From the NCBI GenBank assembly GCA_023459675.1, contig JAEWTC010000140.1:1-32548 (forward strand): a stretch of DNA of 32,548 nt, in the 5' to 3' direction. The notes beneath the pieces are model-generated. The model did no database searches. It was not told the DNA's origin and worked only from the letters and a program-made list of their open reading frames with translations. Both the position numbers and the translations under genes were made by a program. Numbering within the stretch: the first letter of the stretch is position 1; each line of letters begins with the position of its first letter. Of the stretch, positions 7,183 to 16,353 are shown one piece after another. Origin of the DNA: Bacillota bacterium. GTDB lineage: Bacteria > Bacillota > Clostridia > Christensenellales > Aristaeellaceae.

Positions 7183-9777
7183 ATGAATTTACAGCAGTTT
7201 ACGGAAAAAAGCCGCGCGGCGCTCAGCGACGCGCAGCAGATATCCATCGAGTACCAAAATCAGGAAGTGAATCAGGAACATTTGGCGGCTGCGCTGCTCA
7301 AGGATTCGCAGGGCCTCATCCCCCAGCTTTTGCAAAAGACCGGCAAGGACGCGGGCACGCTGCAGGCGCGCGTAGACGCGCTGATTGCGCGCATCCCGAA
7401 GGTAACCGGTTCCGGCCGCGAAATGGATAAAATCTACGTGCACGCCGATCTGGACCGTGCCCTCACCGCCGCGCAGGAAGCCGCAAAGCAGATGAAGGAC
7501 GAGTATATCAGCGTCGAGCACCTGTTCCTCGGCCTTCTGAAGAAGCCCAACGCCGCTTTGAAACAGCTCTGGCGGGAGACGGGCATCGACGAGCAGGCTT
7601 TTTTGGCCGCGCTGCAAACCGTGCGCGGCAACACGCGCGTCACCAGCGAAACCCCGGAGGAAACCTACGACGTGCTGGCTAAGTACGGGCAGGATCTGGT
7701 GGAGCTTGCCAGGAACCAGAAGCTTGACCCCGTCATCGGCCGCGACAATGAAATCCGCAGCGTCGTGCGCATCCTGTCGCGCAAGACCAAGAACAACCCC
7801 GTGCTCATCGGCGAGCCGGGCGTGGGCAAAACCGCCATCGCCGAAGGCCTTGCCATCCGCATTGTGCGCGGCGACGTGCCCGAAGGCCTGCGCGACCGCA
7901 AGGTGTTTTCGCTGGACATGGGCGCGCTGATCGCGGGCGCAAAGTACCGGGGCGAATTCGAGGAGCGCCTGAAAGCGGTGCTTTCCGAGGTGAAGAAATC
8001 CGAAGGCAAAATTCTACTGTTCATCGACGAACTGCACAACATCGTAGGCGCGGGGCGCACCGAGGGCAGCATGGACGCGGGCAACCTTTTAAAACCCATG
8101 CTGGCGCGCGGCGAGCTGCACCTGATCGGCGCGACGACGCTGGACGAGTACCGCAAATACATTGAAAAAGACGCGGCGCTGGAGCGCCGGTTCCAGCCCG
8201 TGATGGTGAACGAGCCAAGCGTGGAGGACGCCATCTCCATCCTGCGCGGCCTGAAAGAGCGCTACGAGGTGTTCCACGGCGTACAGATTACCGACGCGGC
8301 GCTGATCGCGGCGGCAAAGCTGTCCGACCGCTATATTTCCGACCGTTTTCTGCCGGACAAGGCCATCGACCTGGTGGACGAAGCCTGCGCCATGATCCGC
8401 ACCGAGATCGACAGCCTGCCCGCGGAGCTGGACGAAAAACAACGCCGCATTATGCAACTGGAGATCGAGCTGACCAGCCTGAAAAAGGAAAAGGACGAAG
8501 CAAGCAGGCTGCGCGCGGAGATGCTGGAGGAAGAGCTTTCCGGCCTGCGGGAAGAGTTTTCCGCCATGAAAGCCCGCTGGGAGAACGAAAAGGCCGACAT
8601 TGCGAAGGTCGGTAAGCTCCGCGAGGAGATCGAAGCCGTGAATGCCGACATCCAGAAGGCGCAGCGCGAGTACGATTTGAACCGTGCCGCCGAGCTGCAG
8701 TACGGAAAGCTGCCCCAGCTGCAAAAGCAGTTAACGGAGCAGGAAGCGCTGGCCCGGCAGAATAAGGGCGAGGACAGCCTGCTGCGCGACAAGGTGACCG
8801 AGGAGGAAATCAGCCGCATCGTAAGCCGCTGGACGGGCATCCCCGTAACGCGCCTGAAGGAGAGCGACCGCGAGAAGCTGCTGAAACTCCCCGACGAACT
8901 GCACCAGCGCGTGATCGGCCAGGACGAGGCCGTGCAGACCGTGTCCGAAGCCATTCTGCGCAGCCGCGCGGGCATCGCGGACGAAAACCGCCCCATCGGC
9001 TCGTTCCTGTTCCTGGGCCCCACGGGCGTTGGGAAGACCGAGCTTGCCAAAGCCCTGGCGCAAAGCCTGTTCGACAGCGAAAAGAACATGGTGCGCATCG
9101 ACATGAGCGAGTACATGGAGAAGTTCTCCGTCAGCCGCCTGATCGGCGCGCCGCCGGGATACGTGGGGTACGACGAAGGCGGGCAGCTGACCGAAGCCGT
9201 GCGCCGCAAGCCCTATTGCGTGGTGCTGCTGGATGAGATTGAAAAGGCGCACCCCGAGGTGTTCAACGTGCTTTTGCAGGTACTCGACGACGGCCGCATT
9301 ACCGACAGCCAGGGCCGCACCGTGGACTTCAAGAACACCATCATCATCATGACCTCAAACCTGGGTTCCGGCTTGCTGCTAGACGGTCTGCAAAACGGCG
9401 AAATCACGAAAGAAGCCCGCGACGGCGTACTGCGCATGCTCAAGCAGGCGTTCCGCCCCGAATTCTTGAACAGGATCGACGACATCGTATTCTATAAACC
9501 GCTGGAGCGCGGGGAGATCCGCCAGATTGTGCGCCTGCAGATCGGCCACTTGGAAAAGCGGATGGAACAGCACGGCGTGCACATGGAAATCACCGATCAG
9601 GCCGTAGACAGCATTGTGGACGCGGCCTACGACCCCGCCTTCGGCGCGCGCCCGCTGAAACGCTACATTCAAAGCCACGTGGAAACCTTGCTTGCGCGCA
9701 AACTGGTCGCGGGCGAACTGATCCCCGGCCAGGTGGTGACCGTTGATGCGGAGGGCGGGGAGCTTACGGTGCGATAA
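7183..9777 (+). CDS. clpB: ATP-dependent disaggregase ClpB (Hsp100)
   Basis: 864 residues, standard ClpB length. Order: N-terminal Clp repeat domain (about 1-145); first AAA+ module with Walker A GEPGVGKT (about 210-217) and the pore-loop region GAKYRGEFEERLK; a long charged coiled-coil middle domain (about 400-520), which separates ClpB from ClpC/ClpA; second AAA+ module with Walker A GPTGVGKT (about 611-618), GYVGYDEGG and DEIEKAHP; C-terminal D2-small domain. ClpB pulls polypeptides out of aggregates with DnaK in the cytoplasm. AAGGAGG lies before the ATG. The gene is monocistronic: own promoter, CtsR-like operator and hairpin after the stop. All key residues look intact. Confidence 0.98.
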   Translation: MNLQQFTEKSRAALSDAQQISIEYQNQEVNQEHLAAALLKDSQGLIPQLLQKTGKDAGTLQARVDALIARIPKVTGSGREMDKIYVHADLDRALTAAQEAAKQMKDEYISVEHLFLGLLKKPNAALKQLWRETGIDEQAFLAALQTVRGNTRVTSETPEETYDVLAKYGQDLVELARNQKLDPVIGRDNEIRSVVRILSRKTKNNPVLIGEPGVGKTAIAEGLAIRIVRGDVPEGLRDRKVFSLDMGALIAGAKYRGEFEERLKAVLSEVKKSEGKILLFIDELHNIVGAGRTEGSMDAGNLLKPMLARGELHLIGATTLDEYRKYIEKDAALERRFQPVMVNEPSVEDAISILRGLKERYEVFHGVQITDAALIAAAKLSDRYISDRFLPDKAIDLVDEACAMIRTEIDSLPAELDEKQRRIMQLEIELTSLKKEKDEASRLRAEMLEEELSGLREEFSAMKARWENEKADIAKVGKLREEIEAVNADIQKAQREYDLNRAAELQYGKLPQLQKQLTEQEALARQNKGEDSLLRDKVTEEEISRIVSRWTGIPVTRLKESDREKLLKLPDELHQRVIGQDEAVQTVSEAILRSRAGIADENRPIGSFLFLGPTGVGKTELAKALAQSLFDSEKNMVRIDMSEYMEKFSVSRLIGAPPGYVGYDEGGQLTEAVRRKPYCVVLLDEIEKAHPEVFNVLLQVLDDGRITDSQGRTVDFKNTIIIMTSNLGSGLLLDGLQNGEITKEARDGVLRMLKQAFRPEFLNRIDDIVFYKPLERGEIRQIVRLQIGHLEKRMEQHGVHMEITDQAVDSIVDAAYDPAFGARPLKRYIQSHVETLLARKLVAGELIPGQVVTVDAEGGELTVR

Positions 9778-9808
9778 ATGGCAGGGCTTAGGTCCATCCT
9801 TCATGCCA

Positions 9809-9862
9809 TGCATAGCAAGAGAAGGCCGATGCGATACCGCATCGGCTTTCGTTTGCTATGCA
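9809..9862 (+). terminator. Nested double hairpin, likely clpB terminator
   Basis: An inner 9-bp stem GCCGATGCG (9825-9833) / CGCATCGGC (9838-9846) with a 4-base loop is followed by TTTCGTTT. It lies inside an outer 10-bp stem TGCATAGCAA (9809-9818) / TTGCTATGCA (9853-9862). The inner stem with its T-rich tail acts as a plausible intrinsic terminator; the outer pairing is additional. Confidence 0.75.
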
Positions 9863-9889
9863 AACCAATCCTTCCAATAGACCCTTGCA

Positions 9890-9918
9890 TTGACAGTTTA
9901 TATTCCATAACCTATAAT
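9890..9918 (+). promoter_or_regulatory. Consensus sigma-A promoter of the MBOAT gene
   Basis: TTGACA (9890-9895) and TATAAT (9913-9918) with the ideal 17-base spacer. Expected transcription start near 9925, about 30 bases upstream of the ATG at 9957. It should drive the MBOAT, DHHW and perhaps GH13 genes. Confidence 0.88.
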
Positions 9919-9956
9919 ACATTATATTGAACTTTTTACAGAAACGGAGCTAACGT

Positions 9957-11339
9957 ATGGTATTTTCGTCTCCGGTCTTTCTGTTTATGTTTCTACCCGC
10001 TACGGTTCTGTTATATCATCTGCCCATCTTCAAATCCATTCAGTATAAAAATATCTTGCTGCTCATTGCAAGCCTTCTTTTCTATGCCTGGGGGGAGCCG
10101 GTTTTCGTATTCGTTATGCTGCTTTCCATTTTTATCAACTGGATCGCAGGGTTGCTCATCCCCCGATATGGCAAAGCAGCGATGCTATCGGCCGTAATTT
10201 TCGACGTCGGGCTGCTCTTTGTATGCAAGTATCTTACTTTCGTTTTGAAAACTATATTCAATCCCACAGGCATGCAGAGCGTAGCCTTCTCCATTTCGCT
10301 GCCCATTGGCATCTCCTTTTTTACGTTCCAGATCATCTCGTATGTTGTGGATGTATACCGTAAACAAGCGCCCATTCAAAGAAACCCAGTGAACCTCGCG
10401 CTGTATATTTCCATGTTCCCCCAGCTGATTGCAGGGCCTATCGTGCGATACGCAAGCATCGACGAACAATTGCAAAAACGCACAACTTCAAGTGCTGACG
10501 TTGCCTACGGTATTCGGCGTTTTACCGTGGGTCTGGGCAAGAAATTGTTAATTGCGAATTACATGGGCATTGTTGCCGACAATCTCTTTGGCATGACCGG
10601 CCAGCTGAGTACGATGGCGGCATGGTACGGGGTGATCTGCTATGCATTTCAGATATATTTCGATTTCTCAGGGTACTCCGACATGGCCATTGGCCTTGGA
10701 CGAATATTCGGTTTTCACTTTGAGGAGAATTTCCGATATCCGTATACCGCAAAATCCGTCGTGGATTTTTGGCGCCGCTGGCATATATCACTGAGCACAT
10801 GGTTCCGTGATTATGTATATATCCCGCTTGGCGGAAACCGCGTAAGCAAATATCGGTGGCTACTAAACTACTTTATCGTATGGATGCTGACGGGAATCTG
10901 GCATGGCGCGAATTGGACCTTTTTTCTGTGGGGATTTTACTATTTTACCCTGCTCACACTGGAAAAGCTGACGGGGATCCAGCAAAAGCTCAGGCGTGGT
11001 TACCGGTTTGCCACCCTCTTATTCATCCTTCTGGGGTGGGTGCTGTTCCGCTCGGATAGCCTCTACATGGCGCAGCAATACTTGCGGAGTATGTTCACCG
11101 TAAGCGCGCACGGCTTTACGGATTTTGTTTTCTTTCAGCAGCTTGGTACCAGCTACCCGGTGCTGATCCTTGCGGCGGTTGGAAGCACCCCGCTATGCAA
11201 AATGCTGTTTGAACGGCTAAAAATGAAGGACGCCTTGAAACAGTGTCTCCTGTTCGCTTCTACGGTTCTCTTATTCCTTTTATCGCTACTTGTGAGTATC
11301 TCCAGCACCCATAACCCGTTTCTATACTTCAATTTCTAG
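9957..11339 (+). CDS. MBOAT-family membrane O-acyltransferase (AlgI/DltB-like)
   Basis: 460 residues, mostly hydrophobic, with about ten membrane segments. Family signatures are clear: YFDFSGYSDMAIGLGRIFG, then FWRRWHISLSTWFRDY, YIPLGGNR and LTGIWHGANWTFFLWG, in which His316 is the invariant MBOAT catalytic His. AlgI-type proteins pass acyl groups (usually acetyl) from a cytoplasmic donor across the membrane to a partner that acylates an extracellular polysaccharide. The gene starts from its own promoter and is followed after 13 bases by an AlgX/AlgJ-like protein, the usual partner. Its DNA is visibly richer in A+T and uses more A/T-ending codons than flanking genes, consistent with later acquisition. 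Acceptor polymer unknown. Confidence 0.92.
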   Translation: MVFSSPVFLFMFLPATVLLYHLPIFKSIQYKNILLLIASLLFYAWGEPVFVFVMLLSIFINWIAGLLIPRYGKAAMLSAVIFDVGLLFVCKYLTFVLKTIFNPTGMQSVAFSISLPIGISFFTFQIISYVVDVYRKQAPIQRNPVNLALYISMFPQLIAGPIVRYASIDEQLQKRTTSSADVAYGIRRFTVGLGKKLLIANYMGIVADNLFGMTGQLSTMAAWYGVICYAFQIYFDFSGYSDMAIGLGRIFGFHFEENFRYPYTAKSVVDFWRRWHISLSTWFRDYVYIPLGGNRVSKYRWLLNYFIVWMLTGIWHGANWTFFLWGFYYFTLLTLEKLTGIQQKLRRGYRFATLLFILLGWVLFRSDSLYMAQQYLRSMFTVSAHGFTDFVFFQQLGTSYPVLILAAVGSTPLCKMLFERLKMKDALKQCLLFASTVLLFLLSLLVSISSTHNPFLYFNF

Positions 11340-11352
11340 CGGAGGTTCCAAC

Positions 11353-12498
11353 ATGAGCAGACACATGGACAAAGCGCTGATCGTCGTCTTCTTCACGGTC
11401 ATCTTCGCAATGTTTGTGTGTTTCCTATACAGTTTCTTTTCCGCTGACAAACAGGAACACCTGGATTTTCAAAGCAGCGTTTCTCTATCGGCGGCGAAAA
11501 GGCTGCCGTTTTACACTGCAGCCGTCGGCGTTTCCAAGCGTCTGGAAGCATTGCTTGGCTGGCGCGGCGTGAGGCTTTACAGCGATTCCGGCGTGATCCA
11601 AATAAGCGACGGACATTATACGAATGTCAATCGGAAAATTGATATGGCGAGGCACGTCGCGGCAGTAACCGCATTGAACGATTATGCGCTGGAGTGCGGT
11701 ATCCCCTTTCTATATGTGCAGGCGCCCGCGAAAATTTGCCGCACCGATCCCGAAAGCGGCACCTTGGATTTCTCAGTGCAGAATGCCGATGCCATGATGG
11801 ACGGGCTCCGGAAAAACCGGGTGGATGTGCTGGATCTGCAAGCGGAAATGGACAAGATCGACCCATCCACGCAATACCATCACTCGTTGTATTACCGTAC
11901 TGACCATCATTGGCGCATTGAGACCGCACTTTGGGCTGCCGGGGTGATATCGTACTACTGCAATGCGCACTACGGCAGTGAAATCGACCTTTCGGTGTTT
12001 GATCCCACGCAATATACCAGTACGCTTTACGAAGATATCTTCCTTGGTGCACATGGCGCCAGCCTGACTACGGCGCTTGTGCAGCCAGAAGACTTCTCGA
12101 TCGTCCGGCCAAAATTCGAAACCTTCGTCGGTTTTTCATTCCCGAAAATCGATTACTACGCGACCGGCGACGATTCAGTGCTGTTCAATATGGAACCCCT
12201 CCATACGTATGCGTATGATATTTATCTCTGCGGAACACAGCCGCTGAAAACGGTGACAAATTTCTATACAGACAATGTATTTCGTGTACTTTTCGTGAAT
12301 GATTCGTATAATGTAAGCTGTGGATATTTCTTTTCGTTTGGCGTTATGGAGAACGTGTTGTTTGATCCGCGCTACAGCGACGACAGCCTGCACGAGTTGA
12401 TAGATCAGGAGTGGCCCGATGCAATTATAATGCTTTGTTACAGCGGCAACCTAATCCCCATGGACGGTTCCACCCGGGACTTATTCAACTTAAACTAA
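11353..12498 (+). CDS. DHHW-motif, AlgX/AlgJ-like SGNH hydrolase-fold acyltransferase partner
   Basis: 381 residues. One N-terminal hydrophobic segment (about 8-30) anchors it so that the rest lies outside the cell. YYRTDHHW supplies the signature, with Asp184 and His186 placed like the Asp-x-His pair of AlgX; Ser318 in VNDSYN sits downstream as the likely nucleophile, in the AlgX order. Proteins of this kind receive acyl groups from an MBOAT partner and O-acylate a surface polysaccharide. GGAGG 9 bases ahead of the ATG supports the start. It shares the upstream gene's A+T-rich character. The glycosidase gene begins 12 bases after its stop. The family is well supported; polymer and acyl group are not known. 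Confidence 0.83.
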   Translation: MSRHMDKALIVVFFTVIFAMFVCFLYSFFSADKQEHLDFQSSVSLSAAKRLPFYTAAVGVSKRLEALLGWRGVRLYSDSGVIQISDGHYTNVNRKIDMARHVAAVTALNDYALECGIPFLYVQAPAKICRTDPESGTLDFSVQNADAMMDGLRKNRVDVLDLQAEMDKIDPSTQYHHSLYYRTDHHWRIETALWAAGVISYYCNAHYGSEIDLSVFDPTQYTSTLYEDIFLGAHGASLTTALVQPEDFSIVRPKFETFVGFSFPKIDYYATGDDSVLFNMEPLHTYAYDIYLCGTQPLKTVTNFYTDNVFRVLFVNDSYNVSCGYFFSFGVMENVLFDPRYSDDSLHELIDQEWPDAIIMLCYSGNLIPMDGSTRDLFNLN

Positions 12499-12510
12499 GG
12501 AAAATCTATC

Positions 12511-14259
12511 ATGAAGCAGCTTCATCTCAATGCGATTTACCATATGCCGTGGCTGGAGTACCGCCACGCGACGCCGGAGGGAAACGTCGTGATCCGCGTG
12601 CGCACGGCGCGGGGCGATTTTGACCGCGTGGTATTGAAGACCGCCAATCAATACAATCTGTCCGATCCGTTCGGCGCGGGCAGCCAGTACGAAATGGCGG
12701 TCCAGTTTCGAAACGAGCAGTTTGATTATTACGAGGCTATTTTCGCCGTGCGCGATCCAAGGCTTAAGTACCTGTTTATTTTCTATGCCGACGGCGGCCG
12801 CGTGTACAAGCTGGACGGGGCGGGCATGCGGATCGGGGAGCACAGTTTTGATGACATTTCTGAAAGCTTCGCCTTCGCCTACGCCTATCCCCCGGAGCCC
12901 TTGCCCGCCTGGGCGCGGGGCTGCGTCGGCTATCAGGTTTTCCCCGACCGGTTCCGCCGCGAAGGCGCCCCGGAAGCGGGGCTGGAACCGTGGGATTCCA
13001 TGCGGGTGCAAAGCGAGTACCGCTTCGGCGGCAACTTAAGCGGCATCCGCGCGGCTTTGCCCTACCTGAAAGATCTGGGCGTGCAAATGCTGTACACCAC
13101 CCCGATTTTCGTAAGCGATAGCGCTCACCGCTATAATACCTTCGATTATTTTACGATCGACCCGCTGCTGGGAACGCTTGCCGAGTTCAAAGCGCTGTGC
13201 GACGAAGCCCACGCGCAGAGCATCCGCATCATTCTGGACGGCGTCTTCAACCACTGCGGCACCGGCTTTGCGCCTTTTTCAGACGCGCAGGAAAAAGGCG
13301 AAGCGAGCGCCTACCGCGACTGGTTTTTCTTTGACGATCTGGAACCTTTCGGTTACCGCGCGTTCGGCCACTGGCCGTATATGCCGAAGCTGAACCTGCG
13401 AACCCGGGCCTGCGCGGATTATTTTCTGCAGGTGGGCAGGTACTGGCTGACGGAATGCCATGCCGACGGCTGGCGGCTGGACGTGAGCCCCGAGGTATAC
13501 CCCGGTTTCTGGCGCGATTTTCACAGCGAAATGAAGCGCGTAAGCCCCGAATGCCTGATTATCGCCGAATGCTGGGATGACAGCCGGGAATGGATTTCCG
13601 CGGACGGCCCGTTCGACGCGACGATGCATTACCTGTTCAGCCGCAACCTGTGGAAACGGTTTGCGACCGGGCTGATGGACCAGCAGGCCTTCGATTGCGC
13701 CGTAAACGACGCGGCGATGCTCTACCCCCAGCGAAACCAGGACGTATTGTGGACGTTTTTAGGCTCCCACGATACCGAGCGTTTCGTTTCCCGCGCGGGC
13801 GGCGACCGGCGAAAACTGCTGGGCGCGTCGTTTTTCCAGTTCACATACATGGGCATCCCCATTATTTACTACGGCGACGAACTGGGCATGGAAGGCGGGT
13901 CCGACCCCGATAACCGCCGCCCCATGCGGTGGGACTGGGCGGAGCACAGCGAGGTTCGCGCGCATTTTAAGACCCTTGCCAAACTGCGAACGCAAAACGA
14001 AGCGCTCCGCCTCGGCGCGTTTCGCACCTGGCGCTCGGACAACGGCGGGCTTTACGCCTACGAACGGGTTACGGACAACCAGCGGCTGCTGTGCGTGCTC
14101 AACACCGGCGAAAACGCCATGCGCATGCTGCTGCCCCTGCCGCAAGCGCTCAGCGGCAAACAAAGCCTGACCGATTTGTACGCACAAAAAACGCTGCCCG
14201 TTACGGAAGGCAGCGTGCTGATCCTCCTTGCGCCTTATGAGGGTTTGATTTTAGAGTAA
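12511..14259 (+). CDS. GH13 alpha-glycosidase (neopullulanase/cyclomaltodextrinase-like)
   Basis: 582 residues with no signal peptide, so probably cytoplasmic. Residues 1 to about 125 resemble the N-terminal CBM34-like domain of neopullulanases; a (beta/alpha)8 barrel follows. The four GH13 regions are present: DGVFNHCG (about 243), GWRLDVSPE with the nucleophile Asp (about 323), IIAECWD with the acid Glu (about 353), and LGSHDTERF with His-Asp (about 419). A C-terminal beta domain ends at 582. Such enzymes cut alpha-1,4 (and often alpha-1,6) bonds of maltodextrins, cyclodextrins or pullulan. It follows the DHHW gene by 12 bases with AAGGAAA before the ATG, so it may share that transcript although its function and GC content differ. 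Its last 9 bases overlap the convergent zinc-ribbon gene. Confidence 0.9.
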   Translation: MKQLHLNAIYHMPWLEYRHATPEGNVVIRVRTARGDFDRVVLKTANQYNLSDPFGAGSQYEMAVQFRNEQFDYYEAIFAVRDPRLKYLFIFYADGGRVYKLDGAGMRIGEHSFDDISESFAFAYAYPPEPLPAWARGCVGYQVFPDRFRREGAPEAGLEPWDSMRVQSEYRFGGNLSGIRAALPYLKDLGVQMLYTTPIFVSDSAHRYNTFDYFTIDPLLGTLAEFKALCDEAHAQSIRIILDGVFNHCGTGFAPFSDAQEKGEASAYRDWFFFDDLEPFGYRAFGHWPYMPKLNLRTRACADYFLQVGRYWLTECHADGWRLDVSPEVYPGFWRDFHSEMKRVSPECLIIAECWDDSREWISADGPFDATMHYLFSRNLWKRFATGLMDQQAFDCAVNDAAMLYPQRNQDVLWTFLGSHDTERFVSRAGGDRRKLLGASFFQFTYMGIPIIYYGDELGMEGGSDPDNRRPMRWDWAEHSEVRAHFKTLAKLRTQNEALRLGAFRTWRSDNGGLYAYERVTDNQRLLCVLNTGENAMRMLLPLPQALSGKQSLTDLYAQKTLPVTEGSVLILLAPYEGLILE

Positions 14260-15282
14260 CCCGCCCATGGAATTCATCAAGTTTGCCAGCGTGCGTACCA
14301 CGCCGCCAAGCAGCGCACCGCCAACGGCGGCAAACCCAATGATCTTGATCAGCTCCGAGCCGCAGATCAGCAGCGAAACCGCAAGCACCTCCCGCCGCGG
14401 CGGGAGGGTGATTAGCCGCGCGACCATGGAGCACAGCAGCACGTAGCTGACTGCCTGCCCGAAAAACAGAACGACCGCCGCCAGATACGGCGAAACGAGG
14501 CTGACCACCGAAGCCAGCGCAAGCGCGGCAACGTTTGGTACAGCCGTAACCGCCGTAAGCCCGGACAGCAGTACAAACGAAATCCGCATCCGCCCGGCGG
14601 CGCGCAGAAAAACGGCCGTTACCAGCGGCGGCGTGAACGCGGCGATCAGCTGGCAGCAAACGGCGATCCCGCCCACGGAAACGCCCACCCGGCCCGCCAG
14701 ATAGTTGACGCCCTGGTTCAGGCTGGCGGCGGTTTCCGCGAACTGCAGGCCCGTCAGCCCGCTGACGACCGCAAATACCGCGCCCAGCGCGCCTTTGCTG
14801 AGCACCATCCCGGCCAGAAACGCAAACGCGAGCGATAAGAATAGCAGGATGCCGCCGGTTACGCGGTCCTCCCGCCGAAGCATCCCCTGCAGGGTGCCCG
14901 CGGGGTTCAGAAACGCGCCGCGGATCACCTGGGGCAGATCGGACAGCGCCTGGGAAAACCCGCCGGAAGGAACGCCGTCTTTGGGCTGCCCGCGCCAGCT
15001 GCTCTGCGCGTTTTGCGCATACCCCGTGAACCGCTGCGTACGGTAGGTATGAAATGCGGGCGTGGCATACTGGTTCATGCCTTCCGGCTCGCGTAAAAAC
15101 TCCGGCGCGGCAACCCCGTACTCCCCGCCGGCGGACGGAGCGTTTGACGGTAACTCTGTTTTTGGGTACTGCTGATAAAACCGGTAGTCCTCCTGCGCCT
15201 GCTGGCTGTCCGGGTTTGCGCCGCAGATGGGGCAACGCGGCACGCCGGGGGGAATGATGCTGCCGCAATGGGTACACCTCAT
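14251..15282 (-). CDS. Zinc-ribbon polytopic membrane protein of unknown function
   Basis: 343 residues from the ATG at 15282, whose ATGA overlaps the stop of the DUF354 gene; a longer upstream reading exists but runs through that gene. The N-terminus is a zinc ribbon, MRCTHCG...RCPICG, with Cys3, Cys6, Cys17 and Cys20. A polar, Gln/Pro-rich linker (about 25-130) leads to about five membrane segments (about 150-343), a layout seen in Yip1-like and other zinc-ribbon membrane proteins of Firmicutes. It is the last gene of a four-gene operon with glycosyl transfer genes, so a role at the membrane in envelope assembly is possible but not shown. It ends convergently on the GH13 gene with no terminator between them. 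Confidence 0.75.
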   Translation of the reverse strand: MRCTHCGSIIPPGVPRCPICGANPDSQQAQEDYRFYQQYPKTELPSNAPSAGGEYGVAAPEFLREPEGMNQYATPAFHTYRTQRFTGYAQNAQSSWRGQPKDGVPSGGFSQALSDLPQVIRGAFLNPAGTLQGMLRREDRVTGGILLFLSLAFAFLAGMVLSKGALGAVFAVVSGLTGLQFAETAASLNQGVNYLAGRVGVSVGGIAVCCQLIAAFTPPLVTAVFLRAAGRMRISFVLLSGLTAVTAVPNVAALALASVVSLVSPYLAAVVLFFGQAVSYVLLCSMVARLITLPPRREVLAVSLLICGSELIKIIGFAAVGGALLGGVVRTLANLMNSMGGLL

Positions 15283-16337
15283 AGACTGTCCCCCGTTTTG
15301 GCTAACCGGTCGATTTCGGCAATGAACAGGCCGTTGATATCGCTCTTCTCCCGGAGGAGCTTTTCCCTCTTTTCCCGTCCCAGTTCCATCAGATCGGGAA
15401 GGGATAGCAGCTCCATCGCCTTTCCGGTTGCCAGGGTGTAGCGGTCGTCCGCGCCGTGAAAACAATACAGCAGCGCATAGCGCTCCTGCTGCTCCTTGGT
15501 GGAGCCGGACCGGATTTCGTTTACGTACAGCGCGTGCGTGCCCAGCATCACGGCTTCGCTGGCCATGGTCGCGCCTTCGCTGTACACAAGCTTCGCGAAC
15601 GCCAGCACGTGGTGGATCAGCGGATACGGCGTTTGCAGCCGGTATGCCTCCAGGGACTCCGGCAGCGGTTTTTCGCTGCTCACCCAGACGCGCACGCCTG
15701 CGGTTTCCAGCTGCCGGATCAGCGCAAGCTTCTCTTCATCGTTGAGGCCCTTTTTGCCCACGTCGTGGCTGGCGTTCCACGCCACGAAACGTAGGAGCAC
15801 ATAGGGTTCGTCCGGATTGAAGCCCGCGTTGCGCAGCACCTCGCGGCTGGGCGTAAACACGCCGGGGTGCAGATAAAAAAGTTCCTTATACGTATCCACG
15901 CGCTGTTGCGCCTTGCCCAGATCGGTCAGGAAGGTGCGGGGCGTGAGGATTTTTGTGCTCAGGCGCTTGCAGATCGTAAGGCTGAATTTGGACACCTCCG
16001 TGTCCTCGTAGAGCAGGTGCGGTCTGCGGCACACCCAGGCGGCGATCGCCATCATGGGCGATGCGCGCCCGATGAGGATGTCCGGGCGGAAACGCAGTGC
16101 GCGTAGCGTATGGTCTAAGCACAGACGGATGAATAATATGCCCTTCTCCAAAATGTTCTTGCCCGTGCCTTTAGCGCAGAGAACATAGGGAATGCCATAA
16201 CTCCTGAGCAGCGACGGAGCGCCGTCCTTATCGATGGCCAGCACCTGCACATCGTCACCCCGCGCCAGTAGGCGTTGGATAATATGGTGAAATTGATGCG
16301 CCCACGCGGGATGGTTGATAGAAATCAAGATCCTCAT
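15279..16337 (-). CDS. DUF354 family protein (GT-B-like, UDP-GlcNAc 2-epimerase-like fold)
   Basis: 352 residues. The opening MRILISINHPAWAHQFHHII and the late block IHHVLAFAKLVYSEGATMASEAVMLGTHALYVNE (quoted in parts: HHVLAFAKLV, EGATMASEA, GTHALYVNE) fit the DUF354 family, whose members look like GT-B glycosyltransferases or UDP-GlcNAc 2-epimerases and are found in polysaccharide loci. No reaction is established. AAAGGAAAGG upstream supports the start, 16 bases after the GT2 stop. Its stop overlaps the zinc-ribbon start. Position within this operon favours a glycan-related job; the fold assignment is by pattern recognition. Confidence 0.78.
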   Translation of the reverse strand: MRILISINHPAWAHQFHHIIQRLLARGDDVQVLAIDKDGAPSLLRSYGIPYVLCAKGTGKNILEKGILFIRLCLDHTLRALRFRPDILIGRASPMMAIAAWVCRRPHLLYEDTEVSKFSLTICKRLSTKILTPRTFLTDLGKAQQRVDTYKELFYLHPGVFTPSREVLRNAGFNPDEPYVLLRFVAWNASHDVGKKGLNDEEKLALIRQLETAGVRVWVSSEKPLPESLEAYRLQTPYPLIHHVLAFAKLVYSEGATMASEAVMLGTHALYVNEIRSGSTKEQQERYALLYCFHGADDRYTLATGKAMELLSLPDLMELGREKREKLLREKSDINGLFIAEIDRLAKTGDSL

Positions 16338-16353
16338 ACAAGCTGCCTTTCCT

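Noticed and set aside
14259..14420. Terminator serving the convergent GH13 and zinc-ribbon genes
   Set aside because: The CCCGCCGCGGCGGG-like stretch near 14393-14406 lies within the zinc-ribbon coding frame and has no T-run.
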